Counted from the first letter of the stretch, positions 1 to 9,554 are shown. The stretch is DNA of 63,712 nucleotides from an uncultured Campylobacter sp. (GCF_938045625.1 NZ_CALIAV010000056.1:1-63712); one strand, 5' to 3'. The notes: a model not told the origin generated them from the letters alone. Numbers and translations are program-made.

Positions 1-50
1 CCCACGATAAACAGCACTACCGTGCCGATAATAATCCCCGCAGCAGCCAT
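1..50 (-). CDS. Partial CDS, N-terminus of a small membrane protein
   Basis: Only the first 16 codons are inside the window; the gene runs off the left edge. The translation starts MAAAGIIIGTVVLFIV, a hydrophobic segment that looks like a single N-terminal transmembrane helix. The start is supported by an AAGGAG ribosome binding site placed a few bases upstream on the minus strand. I do not recognise the family; small FeoB-associated membrane proteins begin with a similar helix, but too little is visible to decide. Confidence 0.5.
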   Translation of the reverse strand, partial: MAAAGIIIGTVVLFIV

Positions 51-353
51 ATTTTGCTCCTTTTTAGTGTTTTTGTGTATTAAATCTAGAGTAAATTTTA
101 CTACAAATATTGATATATTAAGCTAAAATAAGAATTATTTTTTAATTTTTTTTGAATAGTATTATTTTATGTAACTTTTATTTTTATTAAAATTTTAGAC
201 TAGTGTAGCAGGTTTTGAGTCAAATTTGACGTCTCGTATGCGCTTAAAACAAGAAAACGCCAAACGACGCGCAAAGCCAAACCAGGTCAAAGCACTAAAT
301 TTAAGCCGCACGGATCAAATTTGACTACGATCAAATTTAAAATTTAGCCAAAT
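51..353. other. Intergenic region, AT-rich, no gene seen
   Basis: About 300 bases between the 3' end of the MORN-repeat gene and the start of the partial gene at the left edge. The part nearest the partial gene is very AT-rich and probably holds its minus-strand promoter, but no clear -10/-35 pair stands out. The rest has several AAATTT words. I see no ORF or RNA gene. Confidence 0.5.
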
Positions 354-1499
354 TTACTCCCGCGGCAGCCCGTTTTTATCGGATTTGTCGCTAACTAGCT
401 TGCCGTCTTTGTCGTATTTTTTGGCGCGGATGAGCCTGCCACGCTCAAACTCCCCCTCGGCTTCGAGTTTGCCGTTTGCGTAGTAGTGGCGCGCCTCGCC
501 GACCTCCAGCCCGTCCTCAAACGTCACTCTGGCCTTTAGCGCGCCGTTTTCGTGATACTCCTCGTATAGCCCGTGATAGCGTCCGTTTTTAAACATCACC
601 TTTGCCGCCAGCGCCCCGCTCTCGTAGTAGTCCAGCCCCGCGCCCGTTTGACGACCGTCTTTGTACTCGTATTCGCCTCGCAGCTTGCCGCTTGGGTAAT
701 ATTCGCGCGCGACGCCGTCCTTTTCGCCGTCTTTATAGTTTTCTACTACGCGCGTTTTGCCGTTTTCGTAAAATCGCTTCCAAACGCCGTTTTTGCGGTC
801 ATTTTTGTATTCGCCTGTCTCCTCCACGGCGCCGCTTTCGTAGTACCACGTCTCCGCGCCTTCTCGTTTGTCGTCCTTATACGTTCGCTTGCTGCGGATT
901 TTGCCGCTTTTGTAGTAATCTACGTCCTCGCCGTTTCGTAGCCCGCCCACATAGGGACTGCGTGCGCTAACCTCGCCGCTAACGTAATAGTCGGTAAATA
1001 CGCCTTCTCGCTTGTCCGCCTTGAAAATACCCTCCTGCTTTAACGCGCCGCCCTCGTCAAAGTAGTAGCGGCGGTAGCGCCCGTCGCGCACGTCATTTTT
1101 GTATTCGCTCTCGCCCATCAGAGCGCCGCTGTCTGCGTGGTAGTGCTTGGCCGTGCCCTCGTGGACGCCGTTTTTTAGGGGGTATTCGTTTGATGGCTTG
1201 TCTCTACCGTCAAAATAGTCTCTATATCGCACCGCTATGCCGCCCTGTACGTCTATTTCGCGTATAAGCGTGGGCGGAAGCGGTTTTAGCCTCGGATAGA
1301 CCATACCCATCGCATTTACGCCGTATAGATCCTCGACGCTGTAACGCAGCATCTTTAGCGTGCCGTCGTAGGGCTTGCCTTTTACGTAGTAAAGGCCGTT
1401 TTTTAGGCTCACTTCTGGCTCCATTACGATTTTTGGCTCCAGTGCTTGCACCCCGATCGCTAAAAGCGGAAGTACAAATAGAAATTTTAGGATTTTCAT
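354..1499 (-). CDS. Secreted MORN-variant repeat protein (YwqK-like)
   Basis: A 381-residue protein with a signal peptide of about 19 residues (a lysine, then a hydrophobic stretch ending GVQA). From about residue 105 to the end it is built of roughly eleven tandem repeats of about 23 residues with the pattern YKdgxxxGxxxxYYxxGxL, typical of MORN_2 repeats. Databases often label such proteins 'toxin-antitoxin system YwqK family antitoxin', but nothing here supports a toxin-antitoxin role. The repeats probably form an extended beta structure in the periplasm or on the surface; the partner is unknown. It stands alone, with 112 bases to the next gene on the same strand. Confidence 0.8.
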   Translation of the reverse strand: MKILKFLFVLPLLAIGVQALEPKIVMEPEVSLKNGLYYVKGKPYDGTLKMLRYSVEDLYGVNAMGMVYPRLKPLPPTLIREIDVQGGIAVRYRDYFDGRDKPSNEYPLKNGVHEGTAKHYHADSGALMGESEYKNDVRDGRYRRYYFDEGGALKQEGIFKADKREGVFTDYYVSGEVSARSPYVGGLRNGEDVDYYKSGKIRSKRTYKDDKREGAETWYYESGAVEETGEYKNDRKNGVWKRFYENGKTRVVENYKDGEKDGVAREYYPSGKLRGEYEYKDGRQTGAGLDYYESGALAAKVMFKNGRYHGLYEEYHENGALKARVTFEDGLEVGEARHYYANGKLEAEGEFERGRLIRAKKYDKDGKLVSDKSDKNGLPRE

Positions 1500-1611
1500 G
1501 GCTTTTCCTGCTTTGTTTTATTTGGGTAATTTTAAAATTTGAAACTAAATTTAAGGTGAAGGCGCGGCTATTTTATTTTTGATGAGCTAAATTTGAAAGC
1601 TCGCGTCAAAT

Positions 1612-2118
1612 TTAACCGTCTTTTAGCGCCTCAGCTACCGCTGTCCACTCCTGCACGAGCCTTTCAAGGCTAAAATTTGCATTTGCAGGGCTAGTCGAGG
1701 GTAACTTGATGGGGTCTTTGCCCGTCGCATTTAAAATTTGATTTTTTAGGTATTTTTCGCAGATTTCATGCGCCTTGCCGCCGTTTGCGTAGACTTGCGT
1801 GATCTTTGCGACTTTAAAGATCGGCTCTAAATTTGCAGGAGCGACGGCAGTCATTTTAGCGTCGCTCGAGCCCTTTATCTCGCAGGATATCGCAGCGTCG
1901 TAGATAGCGATGCGGTGAGCGAGCAGAAATTTTATCTTTTCATCCGTGCTCACAGGCGGCGGAGCGTTTAAAATCCCGGCCAATACTCGCCAGAAGCGAT
2001 TTTGCGGATTTGCGTAGTAAAAGCCAAATTTACGAGAAACGACGGACGGAAAGGAGCCGAGGATCAAAATTTTAGAGTTTTTATCAAAAATCGGTTTAAA
2101 AGGATGGGTTTGGCTCAT
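1612..2118 (-). CDS. Hypoxanthine (deoxyinosine) DNA glycosylase, UDG superfamily
   Basis: A 168-residue single-domain protein of the uracil-DNA glycosylase superfamily, HDG branch (family 6). It should excise deaminated adenine (hypoxanthine) from DNA as the first step of base excision repair. The N-terminal motif ILGSFPSV followed by FYYANPQNRFW (about residues 20-45) and the C-terminal LPSTSPANA motif (about residue 140) are the family's substrate-pocket and DNA-intercalation motifs. The length is normal. It has its own short upstream region and no obvious operon partner. Assignment to HDG rather than Mug is from motif recognition only. Confidence 0.8.
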   Translation of the reverse strand: MSQTHPFKPIFDKNSKILILGSFPSVVSRKFGFYYANPQNRFWRVLAGILNAPPPVSTDEKIKFLLAHRIAIYDAAISCEIKGSSDAKMTAVAPANLEPIFKVAKITQVYANGGKAHEICEKYLKNQILNATGKDPIKLPSTSPANANFSLERLVQEWTAVAEALKDG

Positions 2119-2212
2119 ATTGCACCTTTTAAATTTGCCATGCTTTCGGCATTTTTCAAATTTGAAAGTAAATTTAACCGCCCAAACGAGCGGCTAAATT
2201 TACAGATATTTT

Positions 2213-2239
2213 CCCTCGCCCATCAAATTTAGGCGAGAG
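2213..2239 (-). terminator. Possible terminator hairpin after nifJ
   Basis: An inverted repeat CTCGCC...GGCGAG with an 11-base loop lies just downstream of the nifJ stop on the minus strand, followed on that strand by GGAAAATAT. The T-tract is poor, so it may be only a weak terminator or a 3' stabilising hairpin. Confidence 0.35.
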
Positions 2240-2250
2240 AAATTTTCGCC

Positions 2251-5200
2251 TTACTCGGCGTTTTCGTTAGCCTGAGCTTCCGCGCTAGACTCGACCTCAT
2301 CGCTAAAATCGGCTAAAGATAAGCGTTTTAGCTGGCGGTAGCGTCTTTGCGCGTCGGCCTTATTTTTAGCCAGCAGCTCGTCTGCGTGCTCAGGGTTGGT
2401 TTTCTTAAGCGAGTTGTAGCGAACCTCGTTTAGCAAAAACTCCTCGTAAAGCGACCAATCAGGCTCTTTTGAGGTCATTTTGAGCGGATTCTTGCCCTCT
2501 TTGATTAGGCGCGGGTCGTAGACGTAGGTCGGCCAGTAGCCGCACTTGGTCGCTAGCTCGCCTTGATCGCCAGAGAGCGCCATACCGCCCTTGATACCGT
2601 GTGCGATACACGGCGAATACGCGATCACGAGGCTAGGCCCATCGTATGCCTCGGCTGCGGCGATCGCTTTTATCGTGTTTGCTTGGCTCGCGTTTGAGTT
2701 GATCTGCGCGACGAAGATATTTCCGTAGGTCATCGCGATGTAGCCTAGATCTTTTTTCTGCATCGGCTTACCGCTAGCGGTAAACTGCGCTATGGAGCCT
2801 GCGCGGCTGGATTTTGAGCTTTGACCGCCGGTGTTTGAGTAGACCTCGGTGTCAAGCACGAGCACGTTTACGTTCTCGCCGCTAGCTAGCACATGGTCAA
2901 GCCCGCCAAAGCCGATATCGTACGCCCAGCCGTCGCCGCCGATGATCCACTGGGATTTTTTAACCAAATATCTTTTTAGCTCTAAAATTTCTTTTACACC
3001 GGGAACGCTTAAATTTTGCTCCAAAACAGGGGTCAAAATTTTAGCTATTTGCGTCGTCTTCTCGCCGTCGTTTTTATACGCGATCCAGTCGGAGTATAGC
3101 GCGGCTAAGGCGTTTGGCGCGGTATCTTTGGTGCGTAGCATTACGTCTTCTATACGGTGGCGCAGCGTCTCTACTGCGACATTCATGCCCATACCAAACT
3201 CCGCATTATCCTCAAACAGCGAATTCGCCCACGCTACGCCTTTGCCCTCTTTGTTCGTCGTATAAGGCGTCGAAGGCGCGCTACCGCCGTAGATCGAGCT
3301 ACATCCGGTGGCGTTTGCCACTATCATGCGGTCGCCGAACAGTCTCGTCACAAGCCCGATATAAGGCGTCTCGCCGCAACCGGGACACGCGCCGTGAAAC
3401 TCAAACAGCGGCTGCGCAAAGCCCACGCCCTTGACGCTATCTTTGCTCATCAGGTCGTCTTTGTAGGTTACTTTTTTAAATAAATAATCGGCATTTTCCT
3501 GCTCGTTTTTATCCATCTCCTCTGCTAGAGGCACCATGACAAGCGATTTTTCCTTGCTCGGGCAGTTTTGAGCGCACAGTTCGCAGCCCGTGCAGTCAAG
3601 CGGGCTAACTTGGATTTTATATTTTAGCCCTTTTACCTCTTTGCCTTTGGCGTCTAGGACGTGATCTTGCACGGTTTGCGGAGCGGCGGCGAGCTCGTTT
3701 TCATCGATAAGAAACGGCCTGATCACCGCGTGCGGGCAGACGAAGGCGCACTGGTTACATTGGATACAATTTTCCTCGATCCACTTAGGCACCATCACGC
3801 CGATACCGCGTTTTTCGTAGGCCGTGGTGCCTGACTTAAAGTGTCCGTCCTCAAAGCCCACAAACGCCGAAACAGGCAAGCTATCTCCCCTAGCGGCGTT
3901 GATAGGCTTAACGATTTTTTCTATAAATTCATCGCCGACGTATTTTTCCTCCGCGCTCGCGTCATCCGTCAAATTTAGCCAGCTAGGATCGACCTCGACC
4001 CTAACCAGCCCGTCCGCGCCCATATCGATGGCCTTATAGTTCATCTCCACGATCGCTTCGCCCTTTTTGGCGTAGGCTTTGTGCGCGTACTCTTTCATGT
4101 ATTTTTGCGCGTCGGCAAACGGTATGATGTCCGCGAGTTTGAAAAATGCCGACTGCATGATGGTGTTCGTGCGGTTTTTCAGCCCGATCTCGCGAGCTAG
4201 CTTCGTGGCGTTGATGATGTAGAAATTTACCTTCTTAGCGGCCAAAATTTTCTTTACTTTATTTGGGAGTTTAGCGACCGTCTGCTCGGCGTCCCAGATC
4301 GAGTTTAGCAGGAACGTCCCGCCCTCGCGGATACCGTCTATGACGTCGTAAATTTCAAGATACGCCGCGACAGAGCAGGCTACAAAGTGCGGATTTGAGA
4401 CGAGGTAGGTCGAGCGGATCGGGTTTTTACCGAAACGCAGGTGCGAGCGCGTATAGCCGCCTGATTTTTTGCTATCGTAGGCAAAATACGCCTGCGCGTA
4501 AAGCTCGGTTTTATCGCCGATGATTTTGATGGAGTTTTTATTCGCTCCCACGGTACCGTCCGCGCCAAGACCATAAAATAGGCACTCTTTTACGCTTGCG
4601 TCGCTTAGCGAAATTTTCTCGCCGACTTTTAGCGAGGTGAAGGTCACGTCGTCCTTGATACCGACGGTAAAGCCGTTTTTAGGCTCACTTAAATTTAAAT
4701 TTTCAAAGACGGCTAGCATTTGCGCAGGATCGACGTCCTTTGAGCTTAGGCCGTAGCGACCGCCCACGATCACGGGCTGATTTTTGCGTCCGTAAAACGC
4801 AGCCTTGATGTCCAGATATAGCGGCTCGCCTAGACTTCCCGGCTCTTTCGTGCGGTCTAGCACGGCGATCTTTTCTACAGTCTCAGGCATCACGTCAAAG
4901 AGGTATTTTAGGCTAAACGGACGATATAGATGCACCTTTAGCGCGCCTACTTTTTCACCCTTTGCGCGCAGGTGATCGACGACTTCTTCTAGAGTTTGCG
5001 TTACCGAACCCATCGCTATCACGACGCGCGTTGCATGCGGATCGCCGTAATAATTAAAAGGACGATAATCGCGTCCAGTGATTTTTGAAATTTCTTTTAG
5101 ATACTCGGCCACGATATCAGGCACCGCGTCGTAGTAGCGGTTAGCTAACTCGCGCGTCTGAAAGTAAATATCGTCGTTTTGTGCCGTGCCGCGAGTTTTC

Positions 5201-5838
5201 GGACTCTCGGGGCTTAGCGCCTCGTCTCTAAATTTTTGCAGAGCTTCGCGGTCTAGCAGTCTATCAAAGTGCGCGTAGTCAAGCACCTCAACCTTTTGTA
5301 TCTCGTGGCTCGTGCGAAATCCGTCGAAAAAGTGCAAAAACGGCACGCGACCCTTGATCGCCGCTAGATGCGCGACTCCGGCGATATCCATGACCTCTTG
5401 CACGGAGCCGCTTGCCAGCATAGCAAATCCCGTCTGGCGACAGGCATAAATGTCCTGATGATCGCCAAAGATAGAAAGCGCCTGAGCCGCGATAGAGCGA
5501 GCGCTCACGTGGATGACGCCGGGAAGTAGCTGGCCTGCGATCTTGTACATATTTGGGATTTTTAAAAGTAAGCCTTGCGAAGCCGTGTACGTCGTAGTTA
5601 GCGCGCCTACTTGCAGCGAGCCGTGCACGGTGCCTGCAGCCCCGCCCTCGCTTTGCATTTCGACTACTTTAACTGGCATGCCAAATAGATTTTTCTTGCC
5701 CTGAGCTGCCCACATATCGGTGTAATCAGCCATCGGCGAGCTAGGAGTGATCGGGTAGATGCCCGCGACCTCGGTAAATGCGTACGATGCGTGCGCCGCA
5801 GCCTCGTTTCCGTCCATAGTTTTCATTATTTTAGCCAT
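2251..5838 (-). CDS. nifJ: Pyruvate:ferredoxin/flavodoxin oxidoreductase
   Basis: A 1195-residue, full-length single-chain pyruvate oxidoreductase that converts pyruvate and CoA to acetyl-CoA and CO2, passing electrons to ferredoxin or flavodoxin. In Campylobacter it replaces pyruvate dehydrogenase. Domains run in the usual order: pyruvate-binding N-terminal domain (start, motif YPITPSSPMA), central gamma domain, a 2x[4Fe-4S] ferredoxin domain with CIQCNQCAFVCP and CTGCELCAQNCP around residues 690-750, a further iron-sulfur ligand region CPGCGETPY near residue 820, and the thiamine pyrophosphate site GDGWAYDIGFGG near 970. The start follows a GGCGGA ribosome binding site and a minus-strand TATAAT box. 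No anomaly seen. Confidence 0.97.
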   Translation of the reverse strand: MAKIMKTMDGNEAAAHASYAFTEVAGIYPITPSSPMADYTDMWAAQGKKNLFGMPVKVVEMQSEGGAAGTVHGSLQVGALTTTYTASQGLLLKIPNMYKIAGQLLPGVIHVSARSIAAQALSIFGDHQDIYACRQTGFAMLASGSVQEVMDIAGVAHLAAIKGRVPFLHFFDGFRTSHEIQKVEVLDYAHFDRLLDREALQKFRDEALSPESPKTRGTAQNDDIYFQTRELANRYYDAVPDIVAEYLKEISKITGRDYRPFNYYGDPHATRVVIAMGSVTQTLEEVVDHLRAKGEKVGALKVHLYRPFSLKYLFDVMPETVEKIAVLDRTKEPGSLGEPLYLDIKAAFYGRKNQPVIVGGRYGLSSKDVDPAQMLAVFENLNLSEPKNGFTVGIKDDVTFTSLKVGEKISLSDASVKECLFYGLGADGTVGANKNSIKIIGDKTELYAQAYFAYDSKKSGGYTRSHLRFGKNPIRSTYLVSNPHFVACSVAAYLEIYDVIDGIREGGTFLLNSIWDAEQTVAKLPNKVKKILAAKKVNFYIINATKLAREIGLKNRTNTIMQSAFFKLADIIPFADAQKYMKEYAHKAYAKKGEAIVEMNYKAIDMGADGLVRVEVDPSWLNLTDDASAEEKYVGDEFIEKIVKPINAARGDSLPVSAFVGFEDGHFKSGTTAYEKRGIGVMVPKWIEENCIQCNQCAFVCPHAVIRPFLIDENELAAAPQTVQDHVLDAKGKEVKGLKYKIQVSPLDCTGCELCAQNCPSKEKSLVMVPLAEEMDKNEQENADYLFKKVTYKDDLMSKDSVKGVGFAQPLFEFHGACPGCGETPYIGLVTRLFGDRMIVANATGCSSIYGGSAPSTPYTTNKEGKGVAWANSLFEDNAEFGMGMNVAVETLRHRIEDVMLRTKDTAPNALAALYSDWIAYKNDGEKTTQIAKILTPVLEQNLSVPGVKEILELKRYLVKKSQWIIGGDGWAYDIGFGGLDHVLASGENVNVLVLDTEVYSNTGGQSSKSSRAGSIAQFTASGKPMQKKDLGYIAMTYGNIFVAQINSNASQANTIKAIAAAEAYDGPSLVIAYSPCIAHGIKGGMALSGDQGELATKCGYWPTYVYDPRLIKEGKNPLKMTSKEPDWSLYEEFLLNEVRYNSLKKTNPEHADELLAKNKADAQRRYRQLKRLSLADFSDEVESSAEAQANENAE

Positions 5839-5880
5839 TTTTCCGCCTTAAATTTTCTTATGTTTTTTTAAAAATCTTTT

Positions 5881-5886
5881 ATTATA
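5881..5886 (-). promoter_or_regulatory. -10 box of the nifJ promoter
   Basis: A perfect TATAAT on the minus strand about 45 bases upstream of the nifJ start codon, in an AT-rich stretch. No good -35 is present, as is usual for Campylobacter sigma-70 promoters. Confidence 0.5.
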
Positions 5887-6052
5887 GAGCTAAATTCCAA
5901 AATCTATCATTAATCCGCCGCTTTACATTTTCAAAAAAGATTAAATTTAATAATCTAAAGCCCCAAATTTTAGCGGCGATCAAAAAACATTTGACGGCCG
6001 ATTTTTCTAAATTTGCTAAAATTTGGCCGCCAAATTTACAGCAAGGAAACGT

Positions 6053-6436
6053 ATGCGTAAAATTTTATCCGCTAGCCGCATTTTTCGCCTTATGTTTTTG
6101 CGTCGTAGCAGATGAAAATCGCAAACAAGGCAAAATTTGCGATAGGCTAGCGTAAGAAGATACGTTGCTTCATCATCGACCAAAACAGGCTTGAGGTTAT
6201 TGTTGCGAAAGACGGCAAAGCAGGGAAATGAACCATTATTGGCTATCTGGGCGCTGAGTCTCGTATAAAAAGCCTTAGATGCGGATTTTGACGGCGTTTA
6301 TCTTAGTATCATCGATGTGCTTGAGTCCCTTGAAAAAAGGGAGCGCATCGGTAAGTCAAATTTGCCTTTTTGCTCAAGTTCTTGCGACAAATTTGATTTA
6401 AATTTGACTCGTTATACATACCACTACGTTTTATAA
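6053..6436 (+). pseudogene. Decayed gene for a small secreted protein
   Basis: This 690-base gap holds broken plus-strand coding sequence. An AAGGA site precedes an ATG; after removing one A from the run that follows, the frame reads MRKFYPLAAFFALCFCVVAD, a good signal peptide. It then stops after about 33 residues. Two further frames continue with protein-like sequence: IRCFIIDQNRLEVIVAKDGK (about 6160-6229), TIIGYLGAESRIKSL after a stop, and FDGVYLSIIDVLESLEKRE up to a stop at 6436. At least three or four disruptions are needed to join them. I do not recognise the family. The remaining flanks (5887-6052, 6437-6528) show nothing else. Confidence 0.4.
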
Positions 6437-6528
6437 GTGATTAAATTTAACAACTCAAACAAACACTAAAAATAGCCGTTTAGCGAGCTAACTATACGCT
6501 ACTAAAATTCTAAATTTATCGATCAGAC

Positions 6529-7179
6529 TCATCTGCCCGCTATAAATTTAACCGCCTCAAATGCATTTTGAAAGATCAAATTTGAATGCTCGCGCAAGTC
6601 AGCCTCCTTGCCGTAGCCGCAAACTAGCCCAACACCCGCGATACCAGCACGCTTCGCCGACTCAAGATCCATCGTCGTATCACCGATCATAAAAGCGCTC
6701 GCCTTATCTTGCGAGCTCGTTTTGCCTAGGCGCTCAAGAGCCGTGTTTATGGGCTCGGGGTCTGGTTTTGGATTTACTACGTCGTCTCTGCCGATCACGG
6801 TTTTGATAAATCTCATGACGCCCAAGTACTCAAGTAAAATGACTGAAAATTTCGACGTTTTCGTCGTCACGACGCCAACGTCCGCAACTTCGCTAGCAAG
6901 CGCCAACGCACCCGCCGCGCCCTCAAGCAGCGATGTTTGCTCTAAAAAAATCTGCTCGTATCGCGCCTTGTACGCGGCGATATAATCGGGCACTAGCTGC
7001 GTCGGCGCGCCAAGTCCGGCAAACATAAAATCAAGCGGATGACCGACTAGAGCCTTGACCGCCTCAGGCTTTGGAGCAGGCTCACCGTGAGCGAGAAATG
7101 CCGCGCCAAATCCGTCAAGGATCGCAGGCGTCGAGTCGATGAGCGTACCGTCGAGGTCAAAAAGTATAGTTTTTTTCAT
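6529..7179 (-). CDS. HAD-family phosphatase, phosphoglycolate phosphatase-like
   Basis: A 216-residue HAD hydrolase. The catalytic nucleophile motif FDLDGTLIDS is at residues 6-15, the threonine/serine motif II lies in GVVTTKTSK (about residue 100), and the lysine and the acidic motif are in NPKPDPEP and IGDTTMDLESAKRAG (about 138 and 168). The helical cap between motifs I and II places it with phosphoglycolate phosphatase (Gph), but substrate cannot be read from sequence. It lies between nifJ and cadF as in C. jejuni (Cj1477c). About 480 bases of AT-rich sequence precede it. Confidence 0.85.
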   Translation of the reverse strand: MKKTILFDLDGTLIDSTPAILDGFGAAFLAHGEPAPKPEAVKALVGHPLDFMFAGLGAPTQLVPDYIAAYKARYEQIFLEQTSLLEGAAGALALASEVADVGVVTTKTSKFSVILLEYLGVMRFIKTVIGRDDVVNPKPDPEPINTALERLGKTSSQDKASAFMIGDTTMDLESAKRAGIAGVGLVCGYGKEADLREHSNLIFQNAFEAVKFIAGR

Positions 7180-7657
7180 TTTACTTCTTTCGTTTTTTAT
7201 TTTAATGTTGCAAATTTGACGGCATTTTCAAGCCGAATTTACGTTTTAATAAACTTTGATTTTACTTTTTGTATTTTAAAATTTGCCTTAAGATAGCTTT
7301 TTGTAAATTTTTGATTTTTAAATTTATACTTTTTGGCTTTGGACTAAATTTTATGCGACTGCACTCTAAGGCGCCGAAATTAAGGATTTGTTAAAATGTT
7401 TATGCTGTTAAATTTGACTTTAAAATATGAATTAGATTTTAAATTTGACGAAAGCGGTGAAATTTAAATTTCGAAAACTATAGATAAGTCCTACGTCAAA
7501 ATTTGTACATTTTTAAAGGGCTTGTGTTGTATTGATTTTGGATTAAATTTAATCTATTTTGCCCTACGTACCAAATAGGATACGAGTATAAGACCAATCT
7601 ACAACATACCACACAAAAAAAGCCAAAGAACCAAGAAAAACCGTGCAAACCGGTAAA
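7180..7657. other. Intergenic region, AT-rich, no gene seen
   Basis: About 480 bases between two minus-strand genes. It is rich in AAATTT words and AT runs and holds no ORF with codon usage or a start like its neighbours. It must contain the promoter of the HAD phosphatase gene at its left end, but no single box is convincing. Confidence 0.5.
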
Positions 7658-8485
7658 TCAAATTTGCTCGTCTTGCCTTTTATCCTGATAGCGGATGCTA
7701 AGCTGCGGCGATGGTATAGAGATGCCTTCGGCGTCAAATGCAAGCTTAACGCTCTCAAGCATAGCAAACTGCACGTCGGAAAAATCATCGCTCGCACACC
7801 AAAATCTAGCGGTCAAATTTACGCTATTTTCGCCCAGGCTTCCGACGCCGACAAACGGCTTTGGCTCTTTTAAGATCTTTTTATTTTCGTCGGCTAGGCT
7901 TAAAATAACCTCTTTTGCGAGCTTTAAATCATCTTGATAATCTATGCAAAACACGAGCTCGACGCGTCTAGTACCCTCTTTTGAGAAGTTGATTATATTG
8001 CTACTTATTATGCGACCGTTTGGGATGATAATGGTTTTATGATCAGTCGTACGCAAAACAGTGCTAAACATATTGATCTCTTTGACCGCGCCTTGTACGC
8101 CTGCGACCTCGATATGATCCTTGAGCTTAAACGGCCTAAAAAATATTATCAAAAATCCTGCACCGATGTTTGAAAAAGTATCCTTAAACGCCATGCCTAT
8201 GGCAAGACCGATAGCGCCGAGAGCAGCGACAAACATAGACGTCTCTACGCCTAAATTTGCAATCGCGGCTATTAACACAAAAGCCATAAGAAGCGTTTTG
8301 ATGATATTTAAAAGAAAATTTGAAAGAGTTTCGTCAAGTCTGGAAGAAATGACTAATTTTGATACAAGATTTGAGATTTTAGCTACTAACCATTTGCCGA
8401 TAAGCAAGATGGTGATAGAGCCTAAAATTTTTAAAGAGTAGGACGAAATTAACGACCAAATAAGTTCGAATTTAATCTCGTCCAT
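7658..8485 (-). CDS. mscS: Small-conductance mechanosensitive channel, MscS family
   Basis: A 275-residue inner-membrane protein of the MscS family, close to the E. coli length of 286. It has three N-terminal transmembrane helices; the pore-lining third helix carries the glycine/alanine pattern AIGLAIGMAFKDTFSN at about residues 92-107. The beta domain follows, with PFKLKDHIEV and the family signature IPNGRIISSNIINFS. A C-terminal cytoplasmic vestibule domain completes it. It should open on hypo-osmotic shock. It starts 20 bases after the cadF stop and may be co-transcribed with it. Confidence 0.92.
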   Translation of the reverse strand: MDEIKFELIWSLISSYSLKILGSITILLIGKWLVAKISNLVSKLVISSRLDETLSNFLLNIIKTLLMAFVLIAAIANLGVETSMFVAALGAIGLAIGMAFKDTFSNIGAGFLIIFFRPFKLKDHIEVAGVQGAVKEINMFSTVLRTTDHKTIIIPNGRIISSNIINFSKEGTRRVELVFCIDYQDDLKLAKEVILSLADENKKILKEPKPFVGVGSLGENSVNLTARFWCASDDFSDVQFAMLESVKLAFDAEGISIPSPQLSIRYQDKRQDEQI

Positions 8486-8505
8486 GCGTTATTAAGCTAG
8501 GCTAA

Positions 8506-9507
8506 TTATTTGTTAAATCTAGCTTCAACACGCCTATTCTCAGCGCGTCCTTCTTTCGTTTTGTTTGAAGCGACAGGTTTAAGCTCACCGTATCCTACAG
8601 TTGTAATCTTATCTGCGCTTACGCCAAGTTCCTCAAGAGCTTTAGCAACTGCGTTTGCTCTTTTTTCAGATAGTTTTTGGTTGTAAGCCTCAGCACCAAC
8701 GCTATCTGTGTGACCGCTTAGAACTACGCGGTAGCCTGGATTTTCACCCATAAAGTTAGCTACTTTTTTGATCTCCTCAAGATATTTTGGAGTTATTTTG
8801 TAGCTGTCGAATGCGAAGTTTACGCCAATATCTCTAAGAACGATAACCTTCTCGCATCCAGTCTCGTCAACTACTACACCAGCCGGTGTATTTGGGCATT
8901 GATCGACATCGTTTAAAACGCCGTCGTTATCATCGTCAAGGCTTACAGGAGCTGGAGCTGCCTCAACCTTTGGAGCTTCTGCAACTACAGGAGCGTTTTT
9001 AGGAGCAAAACCTACTGCAAAACCTAGAGTATAGAATAGGTTGTGGTCGCCATGGTTAAATTTAATAGCGTCTACAGCTTCAGCACGCAATGCGAAGTTG
9101 TCGGTGATTTGGTATCTTAGGCCAAGACCGTATTGACCGAAACCGCCGTCATCGTTTTTAACGAATCTTTTTGAAACATCTTCATATCCAGCGCCAAGCA
9201 AACCGTAAAGAGATAGTTTTTCAGTTAGACCGAAATCTTTAATAGCGTTAACAAAATATCTAGTAGCTTTACCGTCTACGCCATATTCTCTTATTTTATT
9301 AGTATGGCTAACACCAAGCTCAACATGATCTAAGAAGAAATTCTCAAGGTTTCTTCCTATTCTTAAACCAATAGCAGACTGTTCGTTAACTCCTAGGTTT
9401 CCCTCAGGGTGAACTCCGCCGATAGTTGGAGTTAATTCATATTTGTAAGCTGAATCAGCAGCAAAAAGAGCTGTAGCAGCAACTAAAGCAATAGCAATCT
9501 TTCTCAT
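8506..9507 (-). CDS. cadF: Outer-membrane OmpA-family protein, CadF-like adhesin
   Basis: A 333-residue outer-membrane protein. I take the second ATG as start: AAAGGA lies the right distance before it, and the signal peptide MRKIAIALVAATALFA follows at once; a longer version would start 15 bases upstream. An N-terminal eight-strand beta-barrel (to about residue 180) is followed by thrombospondin-type-3-like calcium repeats (DDDNDGVLNDVDQCP) and a C-terminal OmpA peptidoglycan-binding domain (GHTDSVGAEAYNQKLSEKRA). In C. jejuni CadF binds fibronectin. The short FRLS binding motif of C. jejuni CadF is not present at the matching loop (here RYQITDNFAL), so adhesin activity is uncertain. Synteny with nifJ and rpsI supports orthology. 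Confidence 0.85.
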   Translation of the reverse strand: MRKIAIALVAATALFAADSAYKYELTPTIGGVHPEGNLGVNEQSAIGLRIGRNLENFFLDHVELGVSHTNKIREYGVDGKATRYFVNAIKDFGLTEKLSLYGLLGAGYEDVSKRFVKNDDGGFGQYGLGLRYQITDNFALRAEAVDAIKFNHGDHNLFYTLGFAVGFAPKNAPVVAEAPKVEAAPAPVSLDDDNDGVLNDVDQCPNTPAGVVVDETGCEKVIVLRDIGVNFAFDSYKITPKYLEEIKKVANFMGENPGYRVVLSGHTDSVGAEAYNQKLSEKRANAVAKALEELGVSADKITTVGYGELKPVASNKTKEGRAENRRVEARFNK

Positions 9508-9554
9508 AGAAAATCCTTTCATGGTGAAATGTATTTTTTAATAATATCACAAAA

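Noticed and set aside
2849..3483. Overlapping open frames opposite nifJ
   Set aside because: They lie inside the intact, conserved nifJ; composition effect of the GC-rich third positions.
7564..7797. Minus-strand open frame overlapping the end of mscS
   Set aside because: It runs through the mscS C-terminus in another frame; mscS is complete and conserved.
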